From positions 1-53,056 of the forward strand of contig JAHBXV010000043.1 in assembly GCA_019636285.1 (NCBI GenBank): DNA of 53,056 bases, read 5' to 3'. Both the position numbers and the translations under genes were made by a program. The notes below the pieces were generated by a model. That model had not been told where the DNA came from. It searched no databases and saw nothing but the letters and a program-made list of their open reading frames with translations. This DNA comes from Planctomycetaceae bacterium. Its GTDB lineage: Bacteria > Planctomycetota > Planctomycetia > Planctomycetales > Planctomycetaceae. Of this stretch, positions 26,640-37,290 are shown piece after piece. The stretch's first letter is position 1. Every line of letters begins with the position of its first letter.

Positions 26640-27494
26640 TTACGTCTGCTGGCTGTCTTTGAGAATTCGCAAGACCCAGATCGATCCAATGATTTCCAGG
26701 ACGACGCCCAGAATGGTCACGGTTCGTCCCCATTCCGATCCAAGCAACTGATTCATGTAGTTCGGGTCGCGGAACACGAAGAACGCGAGCACGGCGAGTG
26801 GCAAAACAATCATGAGGACGGCGGTTGCACGGCTGGCCGCCGTGGCGGCACGCAATCGGCCGAGGAACAGCAGCCGGTCGCGAACGGTTCGCGACAAGCG
26901 GTTCAGAACCGTGACCAGATCGCCCCCCGTCTGCTGCTGGACGGCAAGCGTGGTGTTGAGCAGATTGAGCGTCATCAGTCCCGTGCGAGACGGCAGGTCG
27001 ACCAGCGCGTCACGTAGCGGAATTCCCATTTGCAGCCGGCGGGAGACAAGTCGCAGTTCATCGCCTAGTGGAGCGGGAGTGTCTTCCGCCACCATGGCGA
27101 CGCTGTGTTCCACGCTGCGGCCAGTCTTGGCGGCACGGGCCAGTTCTTCGAGCATGGCCGGTATCTGCGACATGATCTTGTTCTGTCGCCGGGCGCGGGC
27201 ACCCATCAGGGCCAGAATGGGAGCAAGAAAGCCTGCGAACAGCCCAAAGGCCGCAGTCAAAAAGTTTTCCTGCACGACGAAGACAATGCCACCAACGGTC
27301 ACCGCCGCGACAATGCAGCCCAACAGGATGGTTGCTGGCGGCGTGTCGAGGCCGGCCTGAAGCATCAGCGTATCGAACCAGGAATTGATCCGGTCCGACG
27401 TATCGCGATCGCGCCCGGTTCCGAACTGATCCTGATTTTTCAGGATCCCGGAGAACTCGGGACGGCTTTTCAGTGGTGGAACGGATGCAAGCAT
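26640..27494 (-). CDS. tadB: TadB-like type II/IV secretion F-family membrane protein
   Basis: 284 aa with the TadB layout: two helices near residues 55-95, a T2SSF domain (about 105-235; IPAMLEELARAAKTGRSVEHSV and QTGGDLVTVLNRLSRTVRDR) and two C-terminal helices (about 205-225 and 250-275). Pairs with TadC as the pilus assembly platform driven by the TadA ATPase. ATG at 27494 lacks a strong ribosome site. Gene order tadA-tadB-tadC is as in other Tad loci. Confidence 0.9.
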   Translation of the reverse strand: MLASVPPLKSRPEFSGILKNQDQFGTGRDRDTSDRINSWFDTLMLQAGLDTPPATILLGCIVAAVTVGGIVFVVQENFLTAAFGLFAGFLAPILALMGARARRQNKIMSQIPAMLEELARAAKTGRSVEHSVAMVAEDTPAPLGDELRLVSRRLQMGIPLRDALVDLPSRTGLMTLNLLNTTLAVQQQTGGDLVTVLNRLSRTVRDRLLFLGRLRAATAASRATAVLMIVLPLAVLAFFVFRDPNYMNQLLGSEWGRTVTILGVVLEIIGSIWVLRILKDSQQT

Positions 27495-27566
27495 GGTGTC
27501 GGGCCGTGGACGATTCTGGAGCGGAGAAAGTAGGGGCGTGGCTGGGCGTCGAGCGCCACGGAATCG

Positions 27567-28877
<1,311 letters not shown>

Positions 28878-28933
28878 GATCGGGTCCGGTAAGTAACGCG
28901 TACGATGTTCAGTGTTGGAAGCCGTGGAGCTCG

Positions 28934-30160
28934 TTATTGGGAAAGAACGAGCCGCCGCAGGTAAGGATTCGCGGGTTGTCCGGGCGACGAGTCGCTGCCG
29001 CGTTCTTCGGTCAACGCCGCGCGCGTGGCGAGCACCGTGGGCTGAACGATGACTTCATGATTTCCATCGCGTCGTTCGTTGACCGCAAGCACGCGGATCG
29101 CGACCAGGCCGCGGATTGAGAGCCGCGAACGTCCGCGGCTACGTGGCTGCACATTGTCAAAAATCAGCGCCAGCCGTCGTGAACCGACAAGTGATTCCAG
29201 AGCCGAAAAGTCACTCCCGGTCAGCTTGGAGGTGGCTTCGACAATCAGTGATGACGATGTTTCCTTGGCTGGAGAACCCAGCCGGAGTTCCCCGCCGAAA
29301 TCCTGGAGATCGTTGGCAGTCCAGCCGCGCTCCCACTGTCGCATGAGACTCTCATCGGACCATTCGCCGCTGAGATCAATAATCTGCGCGTTGGGCGCGT
29401 TCTCGCCGGAGTCTTGACCGGACGAAAAACGAAGTGTCAGTTCCGGCAGGCCATCGGGGCTTTCGACCACTTCCCGAGCGACCGGGTCATAGCCAAAGCG
29501 ATCGGGGCCCTGGCGCAGTTCAATCGCGGCTTGCCAGGTCTCGCGCGACCGGCCACTGGGGTCGGTCCACTGAATCGCCAGCGGGAGACCGGGAGCCGGA
29601 GCTTGCGGCAGTGGGCGAACGCCAACCACGGGGCCGAGGATCGAGGCTTCCGCACGCGCGACGACGTCGGCTGCGTCCAAACCGGACGAGGTTCGCAGAA
29701 AGAGTGCCACCGGGTTGCCGCGGCTGCGCAAGCGCTCGGCCAGGACGAGGACCGACGTGGGCGCCTGAGTGACTTCCAGAAATTGCGTCCGGCCGGTTTC
29801 CGAGTTTGTCGCCAGACGTCCGAATCGAATATCTTCGCCGGGCTCGGTCGCCAGGCTAACCGGTTGACCGGCCGCCAGGTTTTCGCTCGCGGCGACGGAG
29901 GCCGCGTTTCGAGCCCGAGCGAGAATCTCTTCCCAGTCGGGATGCTCCAGAAGCGTCTGGTCATCCGCCAGTTGCCCGGCGGCCGCCAGCGCAGCCGACT
30001 CGGCCGCGATTTCCAGTTCCAGTTGGGCGGTTTCGAGCCAGACGCGATCGAGGATGAGGGCCAGCCCGGCCATGACGATGAGCAGCACGACCGCCACCAC
30101 CGGAGCATAAACTCCGCGGCGCGATTGCCGGGTGATGGGGGGAATGCGTGTCGAGTTCAT
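28934..30160 (-). CDS. TadG-like pilus-associated protein
   Basis: 408 aa. An RRGVYAPV-type basic start and hydrophobic helix (about 16-38), followed by LELEIAAESAALAAAGQL, match the N-terminal Tad (putative Flp pilus-assembly TadE/G-like) domain. The remaining 350 residues are beta-rich and exported, with no visible vWA motif. TadG-like proteins are pseudopilin-related and affect pilus assembly. Unusually, it occupies the place between cpaB and tadA where cpaC and cpaE stand in most Tad loci. Confidence 0.8.
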   Translation of the reverse strand: MNSTRIPPITRQSRRGVYAPVVAVVLLIVMAGLALILDRVWLETAQLELEIAAESAALAAAGQLADDQTLLEHPDWEEILARARNAASVAASENLAAGQPVSLATEPGEDIRFGRLATNSETGRTQFLEVTQAPTSVLVLAERLRSRGNPVALFLRTSSGLDAADVVARAEASILGPVVGVRPLPQAPAPGLPLAIQWTDPSGRSRETWQAAIELRQGPDRFGYDPVAREVVESPDGLPELTLRFSSGQDSGENAPNAQIIDLSGEWSDESLMRQWERGWTANDLQDFGGELRLGSPAKETSSSLIVEATSKLTGSDFSALESLVGSRRLALIFDNVQPRSRGRSRLSIRGLVAIRVLAVNERRDGNHEVIVQPTVLATRAALTEERGSDSSPGQPANPYLRRLVLSQ

Positions 30161-30371
30161 GGTGACCGAAAACTGGCAAAATCACGGTGCGGGAAAATTA
30201 CGAAAAGGGCCGTCAACTCAGCATCGGGTGGCACGCCCTGAGTCTTCGAAGGGCGTGACGAATGAACGACTCCCACGCCCTTTCGCAAAGCCTTCATGGC
30301 GTGTCGCCCGAGCGGAGAGGGAGAGAACAGAACTTCCCTCGCTGACGCTTCGGGTTCGTGAATCATTCGGA
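30161..30371. repeat. Probable dispersed-repeat block inside the Tad operon
   Basis: The 211-bp gap between cpaB and the TadG-like gene holds an 8-bp perfect hairpin, CACGCCCT (30232-30239) with AGGGCGTG (30250-30257), repeats of the ACGCCCT word, and a CCTCGCTGACGCTTCGGGTT segment at 30337-30356. From memory, similar segments are spread through planctomycete genomes. No gene is visible. No second copy exists in this window, so the repeat nature is inferred. Confidence 0.4.
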
Positions 30372-31340
30372 CTATCGCTTGATCGGGATGGTTGTCGGGA
30401 CGAAAGCCGTGGTGCCCTGGACTTCCTTGTCTGGCGGCGGTGTCGGCCGGCCCGCGGGAGGATCGACGTCGGTGCCACGGAGCCGGGGACGATTGTTCGG
30501 CTGCGGCGGGTTGTAGTTGTCGATCAGCCGGCCTTTGTCGCTGAAGCGCTGGACCGAGCGATTCGAGCCTCGGAAGATCTCCGAAGCAAACGGTTCGACG
30601 GGATCGGACGGCGGCGTCAGACCCAGAATCTGGTAGAGCGTGACGCGTTCGGTGTTGTTGACGGCCAGCCCGCCCGTGCCAGGACCATTCGGGTTATAGG
30701 TCAGCGTGATGTTCCCACGTTCGTTCGCGAGAACCAGGATGTTGGCCTGCGGTTCGGTTAATTCCAGGGTGACGCGGTTTTCGCCGCGTGTCAGCACGCT
30801 CTGCGCGAGGTTGCGATTGATGGCGATAATCTTCACGCCTTCAAACAGCCGCAACGTGATTCCACCTTCGGTCTCGTCTCCACCGCCCGACGTGCCGAAC
30901 GTGAAGAGAACGTCAACATGATTACCCGGCTTGATAAGGCCATCGACCATCGAAGTGCTGTCGTTCACCGAGACGGAGACGGCACGCATGCCGACGGCGA
31001 TTTGAAGCGGCGGGAGTTCACCCGGCTGGTAGAGCTGATTGGCGCGAATGGGATTCGCGGCCTTGATGTCATCCTTGGCGACGCGACCGACGATCAGACG
31101 TTCCACGCGCAGCGTGTCGGACGCGAGGCGGTCGACCGGAAACGGTCCCTTACCAATGTGGACTTCGGAGACGGTCGTCCCCTTGGCGATGTCGACGGCT
31201 GCCATCGGAATGAGCAGTGTCTGCACCTGCGGCGGTCGTTCTTCGACGGCCAGCAGGTTCTTGGCGACGTATGCCGCGACAAGCAGGCCAATCACGCCGA
31301 ACATCACGACGGTCAGGAAGGCGGGGGTCAGGCGTCTCAC
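30372..31340 (-). CDS. cpaB: CpaB/RcpC pilus assembly protein
   Basis: 322 aa. One N-terminal helix (about 8-27), then an SAF domain (about 45-110; AVDIAKGTTVSEVHI and VGRVAKDDIKAANPI) and the RcpC/CpaB region with MRAVSVSVND and GNHVDVLFTFG. The tail is proline-rich. CpaB works in the periplasm with the CpaC secretin, yet no secretin gene is present here. Start is GTG at 31340 with AAGGA about 8 nt upstream. Confidence 0.92.
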   Translation of the reverse strand: MRRLTPAFLTVVMFGVIGLLVAAYVAKNLLAVEERPPQVQTLLIPMAAVDIAKGTTVSEVHIGKGPFPVDRLASDTLRVERLIVGRVAKDDIKAANPIRANQLYQPGELPPLQIAVGMRAVSVSVNDSTSMVDGLIKPGNHVDVLFTFGTSGGGDETEGGITLRLFEGVKIIAINRNLAQSVLTRGENRVTLELTEPQANILVLANERGNITLTYNPNGPGTGGLAVNNTERVTLYQILGLTPPSDPVEPFASEIFRGSNRSVQRFSDKGRLIDNYNPPQPNNRPRLRGTDVDPPAGRPTPPPDKEVQGTTAFVPTTIPIKR

Positions 31341-31450
31341 GGCTCGATCCTTGCGAAGCGGTTGGACTCGGGTTTGCCGCCATTCGGGCGACAGTTGATT
31401 CGGGTTCAGGGCCGACGAGGCTGATGCCCTGCCGGTCGGTTAGCAATTCG

Positions 31451-31861
31451 TCATTCACGCAACATGCGGGTTTCGGAAACCAATTCTCGGCCAGCCAGGC
31501 TGAATCCGACCGGCCACAACAGATCGGGAGAGGCTTCGGCCATCGGCACCGAAACCACGACGCTTACCACGTCGCCCGAGGATTCGCCCAGGTCGACGGC
31601 GACGCTCATGCGTCGCTGCAAACCGGGCGCGAGCGTGTCGCGAATCGACTGCTCCACATCGCTGAGCGCCGCACCCGGAAGAGACGCGACGCGAGCACCG
31701 GTACGGCTGGCCTCGACGATCAACCCGCGGCTGTAGAACAGCAGCGTGAACTCGAAGAGTGCCAGCAGCACGATGCCCAGGATGGGAAGCGTGAGCGCCA
31801 GTTCCATGCTCAGATAGCCGCGACGAGGCGGTTTCGCTGATGGGGGACGCAAGGCGTTCAT
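31451..31861 (-). CDS. tadE: TadE-like pseudopilin
   Basis: 136 aa. Basic N-terminus (PPRRGYLSMELAL) followed by a hydrophobic helix and the conserved IVEASRTGARVAS, the standard TadE-like (PF07811) block. A Glu follows the cleavage-type site (S-M-E-L), as expected for processing by the prepilin peptidase encoded just upstream. ATG at 31861 gives the normal size; the open frame continues upstream without similarity. Confidence 0.88.
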   Translation of the reverse strand: MNALRPPSAKPPRRGYLSMELALTLPILGIVLLALFEFTLLFYSRGLIVEASRTGARVASLPGAALSDVEQSIRDTLAPGLQRRMSVAVDLGESSGDVVSVVVSVPMAEASPDLLWPVGFSLAGRELVSETRMLRE

Positions 31862-31917
31862 GGCTGTTGTTCTGCAATGGATGGTCAAGTGAACTGTTCG
31901 ACGGTTGGTCCGTTCGA

Positions 31918-32502
31918 CTAAGGATTGAGCGGACCGTTCTTGAGCACGGTCAGATTCGCGAGCATCATCAGCCAGGTTGCCAACGCGACCGGCAGCGCGT
32001 ACGCCATGATGCGGCGGCCCTGCTTTTGTTCGATGGTCTCGGCCTTGAAGACAGGCTTGCCGTCGGCATCGGTCTTGCCGGTGGCGAGATACTTCTTCTG
32101 TGTCTGGCGGACGCCGCGCGTCAGAGCTTCGTAGATCATGACCGCGGCGGTTCCCAGGATGACGAAGACGGTGCTGAGCACCATGACATACAGCGTGTAC
32201 TTGAAGCCCAGCCAGACGCTGAGAGCTCCCATGAGCTTGACGTCGCCCCCGCCGCCACCGCCGATCAGCCACAGCACGAAGAACGTCCCGAAGCCGAGCG
32301 CGAAGCCTTGCAGGCCGTGCAGCAGCCCTTCTCCACCGAAGAAGATTCCCTGGTAGACCCAGCCGAGCGCGAACATGGGAAGCGTCAGCCAGTTAGGAAT
32401 GCGTCGAGTCCAGGTATCCGTCCAGGCGGCGACGCCCGTCAAAGCGACGATGCCGATGAGGAACACGATGGCATGAATGGTCCATTGGAATTCAGCGGGC
32501 AT
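31918..32502 (-). CDS. tadV: CpaA/TadV A24-type prepilin peptidase
   Basis: 194 aa, membrane aspartyl protease. The two catalytic aspartates are visible: D29 in AWTDTWTRRIPN and D87 in GGGGDVKLMG. Hydrophobic helices surround them, and a soluble loop of about 40 residues (TRGVRQTQKKYLATGK) precedes the last helix. It should cut leader peptides of pilins and TadE/G-like proteins. Start at 32502 is supported by AGAAGG 7 nt upstream. First gene of the Tad operon. Confidence 0.92.
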   Translation of the reverse strand: MPAEFQWTIHAIVFLIGIVALTGVAAWTDTWTRRIPNWLTLPMFALGWVYQGIFFGGEGLLHGLQGFALGFGTFFVLWLIGGGGGGDVKLMGALSVWLGFKYTLYVMVLSTVFVILGTAAVMIYEALTRGVRQTQKKYLATGKTDADGKPVFKAETIEQKQGRRIMAYALPVALATWLMMLANLTVLKNGPLNP

Positions 32503-32618
32503 TTCGCGACCTTCTGGAATAGCGCGGACCCCCGGATCGATCGCGAACCGGGTAGTTGGTGTTGCAAACATATCACTGGTTTGCGAACGTGCCGTTGAAT
32601 GTTGCCAAATCGCGCCAG

Positions 32619-32652
32619 TTTTCCGTCGCGTTGCATCTTCACTGACGGAAAA
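32619..32652. promoter_or_regulatory. Nine-bp inverted repeat in divergent promoter region
   Basis: TTTTCCGTC (32619-32627) and GACGGAAAA (32644-32652) are perfect complements around 16 nt; pairing can extend by AGT/ACT with a bulge. It may be an operator or an RNA hairpin at the start of the Tad transcript. Confidence 0.4.
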
Positions 32653-32657
32653 ACTCA

Positions 32658-32671
32658 ACGTCACGTGACGT
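32658..32671. promoter_or_regulatory. Perfect 14-bp palindrome (operator candidate)
   Basis: ACGTCACGTGACGT reads the same on both strands. It lies 155 bp ahead of tadV and 189 bp ahead of the IMPase gene. A dimeric regulator site for one or both divergent genes is a reasonable inference. Confidence 0.45.
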
Positions 32672-32859
32672 CGGCAGGATTCAGCGAGGCAAATTCGATT
32701 CGCGCGACGGTGTGGCAAGCGCGATTCGAGAGAAGTTCCGCTCTTTAACGGTGATGGCGGTCGTGTCGATTTCGCGGACCGACACGAATAGGAAGATTCC
32801 ACGACCAGTCGGCCGGCGGACAGGATGGCGCGGTCGAACGAACGAGTTCACAATTCAGG

Positions 32860-33645
32860 ATGTGGCGAATGCTCGAGTTCTTGCAGGCGGCGGAGGAAGC
32901 GGCGCGGCTGGGCGGTCAGGTGTTACGGCAGTGGCAGGCCAAGTTCACGGTCCGCGAGAAGAGCAAAGCCAATCTGGTGACAGATGCAGATTTCGCGTCG
33001 CAGCGAGTCATTCACGAATTTCTGCGGCGACGGTTTCCTCAGCATGGATTTCTGGCGGAAGAAGACTTGCTGGAAGCCGGGGGAAACTCGTCCTTTCGCT
33101 GGATTATCGATCCACTTGACGGGACCACAAATTTCGTTCACGGGTTTCCTTACTTCGCCGTCTCGATCGGACTGGAGCACGATGGCGAACTGGTCGCCGG
33201 AGCCGTGTATGACCCGTCCCACGACAACATGTTCCTGGCAGCGAAGGGGTGCGGAGCGTCGCTGAATCGCCGGCCGATCTCGGTCTCGGGAGTTCGCCAG
33301 CTCGACCAGGCGCTGATGATCGCCAGCCTGCCCGTCGCGACCGATCCCAATGACATCGCGGTGAGGCGGTTCCTGAAGATGTTGACGCACGCCCAGACCG
33401 TTCAGCGAACGGGTTCCGCCGCGCTGAATCTGGCAAACATCGCGGCCGGACGGATTGACGGCTTCTGGTCGACCAGTCTGAAACCTTGGGACATGGCGGC
33501 GGGAGTCCTGCTGGTGCGCGAGGCCGGCGGCACCGTGAGTCGAATCGATGAAAGCGATTTTGACGTCGACATGCCCGATCTGCTGGCATCGTGCGGAGGA
33601 ATTCACCAGGAACTGTCAGACGTGCTGCTCGCGGTGCGCGGGTGA
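32860..33645 (+). CDS. Inositol monophosphatase family protein
   Basis: 261 aa, Mg-dependent sugar/inositol phosphatase fold. Metal ligands are visible: E67/E68 (FLAEED), D84-x-x-D87 in IIDPLDGTTN, and the second-site WDMAAG near residue 206. The full length is normal for IMPase/SuhB. Typical substrates are inositol monophosphate, histidinol phosphate or nucleotide phosphates; which applies here is not clear. ATG 32860 is used; ATG 32869 has a better-spaced AGGA and is an equal candidate. Divergent from the Tad operon. Confidence 0.93.
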   Translation: MWRMLEFLQAAEEAARLGGQVLRQWQAKFTVREKSKANLVTDADFASQRVIHEFLRRRFPQHGFLAEEDLLEAGGNSSFRWIIDPLDGTTNFVHGFPYFAVSIGLEHDGELVAGAVYDPSHDNMFLAAKGCGASLNRRPISVSGVRQLDQALMIASLPVATDPNDIAVRRFLKMLTHAQTVQRTGSAALNLANIAAGRIDGFWSTSLKPWDMAAGVLLVREAGGTVSRIDESDFDVDMPDLLASCGGIHQELSDVLLAVRG

Positions 33646-33891
33646 TTTCGGATGGAACCTGCCGTTTCCAAACTTGCCCGCGGTAGATTCGCCCAGACTT
33701 TCCTGGTCGGCAAAGAACTACTTTCACCCCCACCATTTGAGACGTAGACTAGGGTGGATGAAAGTCTTTGTCTGGCGGCGACTCGTTCGCAGTCGGTCGT
33801 CAATTGACGTAACAGAAAATGCGGTCAAGAGTTTCGGAGACTTTGGTTCTTCTAGTCGGATGATGTCCGGATGCGTGGGCGGGGGCGATAC

Positions 33892-36800
33892 GTGAACAAA
33901 CGATGCGGGAAGCCATGGCTGTTGGCCATCGGTCTCGTGTTGCATGCGTTCGCGCAGGCTTCTGCCCAGAATGCCGTTCCGCCACCGGCCGAGAGCAATC
34001 CGACGCGGCCCGCCGAAGCGCGACCTGCCCCATCGGCAGCGATTCCGGACAGCCAGCCGGCGCCGGTGGGCGTGGCAGCGCCGCCGTTCGACGTGATTTA
34101 CCTCCTGGATGAAAACGGCAAGCCGGTTCCGGTTCCTCTTGGGGCGAGCACGATTCAGTTTCTGGACTTTCTTCGCCAGCGACCGTCGGAGGACGAGCCG
34201 ACGACCGGAACGCAGGTCAGCGTGGCGTCGATCGAAGCCAAGGGAACCGTTGTCGACGACCGGGCGGAACTGACGATCACGGCCGTCGTTCAGGTCGATC
34301 CGGGTGTCCGCTCGAATGAGTCGGTCCGCCAGGCACTGGGGCTGACGGAAGGAGTCTTGCGCGGGTTTTCGTACGAAGGAAACGGGGCCGCGATGTTTGA
34401 CGGAGTGACCCCCGAAGCGGGGCAGCGGTGGTGGTTTCGCGGTCCGGGAACCCACCGGCTCACACTCACCATGGTCGTTCCTCTTCGCAAGCAGGCACCA
34501 GTCAGGCGTTTGCAATTGTCTTTGCCGTCGGCGGCTGTCAGCACCCTGGAACTGACCGTTCCGTACAAGGTGTCGACCTTCCGATCGGCGGATTCGGCGG
34601 TGGTCGACTCCACGAAACTGGAAGACGGCTCGACGCGCGTGCGCGTGGTGGGGGTCGGGCAGCGGCTGGATGTGAACTGGCAGCGCGAACCCGATACCCC
34701 GCTGACGACTTCATTGGAGTCGTTCAGTTCGATTCTGGCTCGGGTCAACTCCGATTCGGTCCTCCTGGAAATGAATCAGCGCGTCCAGGCCCTTCAGGGG
34801 TTGTTTTCGGAAATCAAGACCACGCTTCCGCCCGGCACGACGGTCTTGAAGATCGAAGGACGTGAATACGCCTCGCACACGGTCGATAGCTCGGTTCCGC
34901 CGGTTTGCACGGTCACGCTGACCGAACCGTCGGCGGGGCCGGTCGCGCTCAAATGGACATTGTCTCAGACTCGCGCGAATCGAGATCGATTCGAAATTAG
35001 CGAGTTTCAGGTTCTCGAGGCCCGCAAGCAGACCGGCGAAATCGCCGTCGTGTTGGAAGAAGGTTTGCAGCTCAGCCCGCGCGACATTCGCGATCCGAAT
35101 GTCTTGCGCATCAGTCTGCTTGAACTGGGATCGACGCTGGCTCCGGGGGTTCATGCCAAGCGCGCGTATCGCTTCCTGGGACAACCCTTTCAACTGGCGG
35201 TCGACGTGTCGCGGATCGAACCGTACTTCGTGGCACGGCCGCGGCACATCCTGGCCGCGTCGCTCGATCGCCTGATGCTCGAATCATCGTTCGTGGTGCA
35301 GGTCCATCGCGGACAGTTGGATGAGATCTCGATGGATTGGCCGGGCTATGAGTCGGCGGGTTGGCGGATCGAGTCGGTTCAACCGAGCGACCTGGTCGAG
35401 TCGTACGTGGTGGAAACGGTTGACGGCGCGTCGAAGATTCGAGCCCAGATGGTGCAACCCGTGCGCGACCGGGTGACGCTCACCGTGCGAGCCCGTCGGG
35501 ACAATAGTCCCCTGAGTCCGGCTGGATTGGTCCTTCCGTACGTCAGCAACGCCAACCGGATGAGCGCGCGCCTGACTGTCCTGGAGGCGGAAAAAGTTCG
35601 TGTCGATCTTTCGTCGTCGACAGGGCTTCGCGTTTTCAGCGAACCGGAGGGCGAGCAGGACGCGCTGTCCGACGACTATGCCAATCTGCGACGGACCGAC
35701 TACGTGGGACTGGCCGATGGGAGCCCGCTCTCGCTGACCGTTATCCCGCAATCGCGCGAGGTGCGCGTCACGAGCGAGACGCGCGTCGAGTTCGATCATG
35801 GCGATCTGGCGTGCCGACAGATGCTCAATTACGACGTCTCGTACGATCGCCTGTCCGAATTGCGGCTCTCGTTGCCGGCCGAACTCCGGTCACGACCGGT
35901 CGCCTACTTGCTGGTTGACGAGAAGGGGAAGGAAGAGCGCCTGACACCGGTGGTGTCGACGGCGGAAGGCGATGCTGTCGGAACCGTCGTGTTGCGGTTG
36001 CCGTCACCGCTCATTGGCCGGTTCGGACTGGCGATCTTGTTCGAACTGCCCTTGCCGGAGGATGTTTCCGCCCGAGATCAGAACGTGATCGTGCCGATTG
36101 CCGAGAGCCTGGATGTTCCACTTTCGACAACCGACCTGTTATTCCGCAACGGCGATTGGTTCGAAGCCTCCACGAGTCTGGCGGACTGGAATCTGCTGAG
36201 TTCGGAAGCCGATCAGCGGCGCTGGCGGGCAAGTGGCCCGCGAAGCCAGTTCGAGTTGACTCTCAGCCCGGTTCGATCCGATGAGGTGGGGTCTGGAGTC
36301 ATCACCAGCGCGCTGTTCCATCTGGTGGTCGATCAGAGCGGTCGCGTGTCGGCGCGGGCTCAATTCCGAATGAGCGGATTGGGAGGATCGCTGAAGGTCA
36401 TTTGTCCCGAGAAGATCGCCCCGCCCCGGTTCGCCATTCAGGACCAGTTGCTTCCACCGGAGGATCTCGTCGAATTGCCGGCGGGATCGCGAAGGTACTC
36501 GCTGCATCTTCCGGAATCGCTGCCCCGCGACCAGGAAACGCTGCTGACCATCGACTATGAGTTGCCGACAGCCGGAGTTCTTGGGGCCAGCGGCGAAGTT
36601 GTCCTGGATGTGCCGCGATTCCCGCAATGTTCGTGGCGCTCGCAGGTCGTCTGGGAAGTCGTCCTGCCCGGTTCGCAGCACCTGTTTTCGTATCCGTCGA
36701 CCGCGACGCCCCTGTTTCGCTGGCACCGGGAACGGTTCTATTGGCGGCGTGTCTGCGAAAGAAACAGCGAGCAGTTGCAAGCCTGGATTGGCAGCGATCA

Positions 36801-37290
36801 GGGGCCCGCTCCCGTCGGAATTGCCGCGAACGGCAACGTCTATTGTTTCTCGCAGTTCGGTTCTCCGATTCCACTCACGATTCGCACGCTGAGCGCCCCG
36901 ATGGTGGTCTTCTGCGGAGCCGGGTTGTCGCTTCTTGTGGGATTCGTCCTGCTGCGCGTGCCGGGGTTGCAGAACCTGCTCACCATGCTGGTGCTCGCGT
37001 TTTTGTTCGCGGCAATTGGGGTGTGGTACATGGCTCCCCTGGAACTGCTCCTTCAACCGGCGGTCGCGGGACTCATCTTCCCGATCATCGCGATTTCGAT
37101 CGATCATGCGCGGCGGCGCCGGTTTGGCGGAGCGGTGTTGACACTTCCTCGCCCGGGAACCGAGTACGGTGGCCCGTCGACGCGGTCCGCCCTGGCGGTG
37201 AGCGGCGGCGACGACGTGACTCGGTTGCGAACCGTCTCTCCGGGCGAACATTCCTCGCGCGAGATTGAAGCGGGAACGGGGGTATCATGA
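33892..37290 (+). CDS. Giant envelope protein 1 (1132 aa), unknown function
   Basis: Signal peptide about 1-25 (LLAIGLVLHAFAQASA), then about 970 residues of beta-rich exported sequence and three helices near 1004-1075, ending in a basic, Ser/Thr-rich tail. Near residues 100-230 it carries a module (IEAKGTVVDDRAELTI ... LQLSLPSAAVSTLELTVP ... LDVNWQRE) that recurs twice in the next gene. No enzyme motif was found. GTG 33892 is chosen as it starts directly before the signal peptide; ATG 33871 is an alternative. The stop overlaps the next ATG by 4 bp, so the two giant proteins are translationally coupled and probably form one complex. Confidence 0.8.
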   Translation: MNKRCGKPWLLAIGLVLHAFAQASAQNAVPPPAESNPTRPAEARPAPSAAIPDSQPAPVGVAAPPFDVIYLLDENGKPVPVPLGASTIQFLDFLRQRPSEDEPTTGTQVSVASIEAKGTVVDDRAELTITAVVQVDPGVRSNESVRQALGLTEGVLRGFSYEGNGAAMFDGVTPEAGQRWWFRGPGTHRLTLTMVVPLRKQAPVRRLQLSLPSAAVSTLELTVPYKVSTFRSADSAVVDSTKLEDGSTRVRVVGVGQRLDVNWQREPDTPLTTSLESFSSILARVNSDSVLLEMNQRVQALQGLFSEIKTTLPPGTTVLKIEGREYASHTVDSSVPPVCTVTLTEPSAGPVALKWTLSQTRANRDRFEISEFQVLEARKQTGEIAVVLEEGLQLSPRDIRDPNVLRISLLELGSTLAPGVHAKRAYRFLGQPFQLAVDVSRIEPYFVARPRHILAASLDRLMLESSFVVQVHRGQLDEISMDWPGYESAGWRIESVQPSDLVESYVVETVDGASKIRAQMVQPVRDRVTLTVRARRDNSPLSPAGLVLPYVSNANRMSARLTVLEAEKVRVDLSSSTGLRVFSEPEGEQDALSDDYANLRRTDYVGLADGSPLSLTVIPQSREVRVTSETRVEFDHGDLACRQMLNYDVSYDRLSELRLSLPAELRSRPVAYLLVDEKGKEERLTPVVSTAEGDAVGTVVLRLPSPLIGRFGLAILFELPLPEDVSARDQNVIVPIAESLDVPLSTTDLLFRNGDWFEASTSLADWNLLSSEADQRRWRASGPRSQFELTLSPVRSDEVGSGVITSALFHLVVDQSGRVSARAQFRMSGLGGSLKVICPEKIAPPRFAIQDQLLPPEDLVELPAGSRRYSLHLPESLPRDQETLLTIDYELPTAGVLGASGEVVLDVPRFPQCSWRSQVVWEVVLPGSQHLFSYPSTATPLFRWHRERFYWRRVCERNSEQLQAWIGSDQGPAPVGIAANGNVYCFSQFGSPIPLTIRTLSAPMVVFCGAGLSLLVGFVLLRVPGLQNLLTMLVLAFLFAAIGVWYMAPLELLLQPAVAGLIFPIIAISIDHARRRRFGGAVLTLPRPGTEYGGPSTRSALAVSGGDDVTRLRTVSPGEHSSREIEAGTGVS

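Larger units (their letters stand above)
32503..32859. other. Divergent intergenic region, Tad operon / IMPase
   Basis: No gene is visible and no flp pilin-like reading frame was found. It holds a 9-bp inverted repeat (32619-32652) and a perfect 14-bp palindrome (32658-32671). Both divergent promoters should lie here, but no confident boxes could be assigned. Confidence 0.55.

Noticed and set aside
30157-30366. 69-residue minus-strand frame between cpaB and the TadG-like gene
   Set aside because: It covers the repeat-like block, has no ribosome site, and its peptide resembles translated dispersed repeat rather than a gene.
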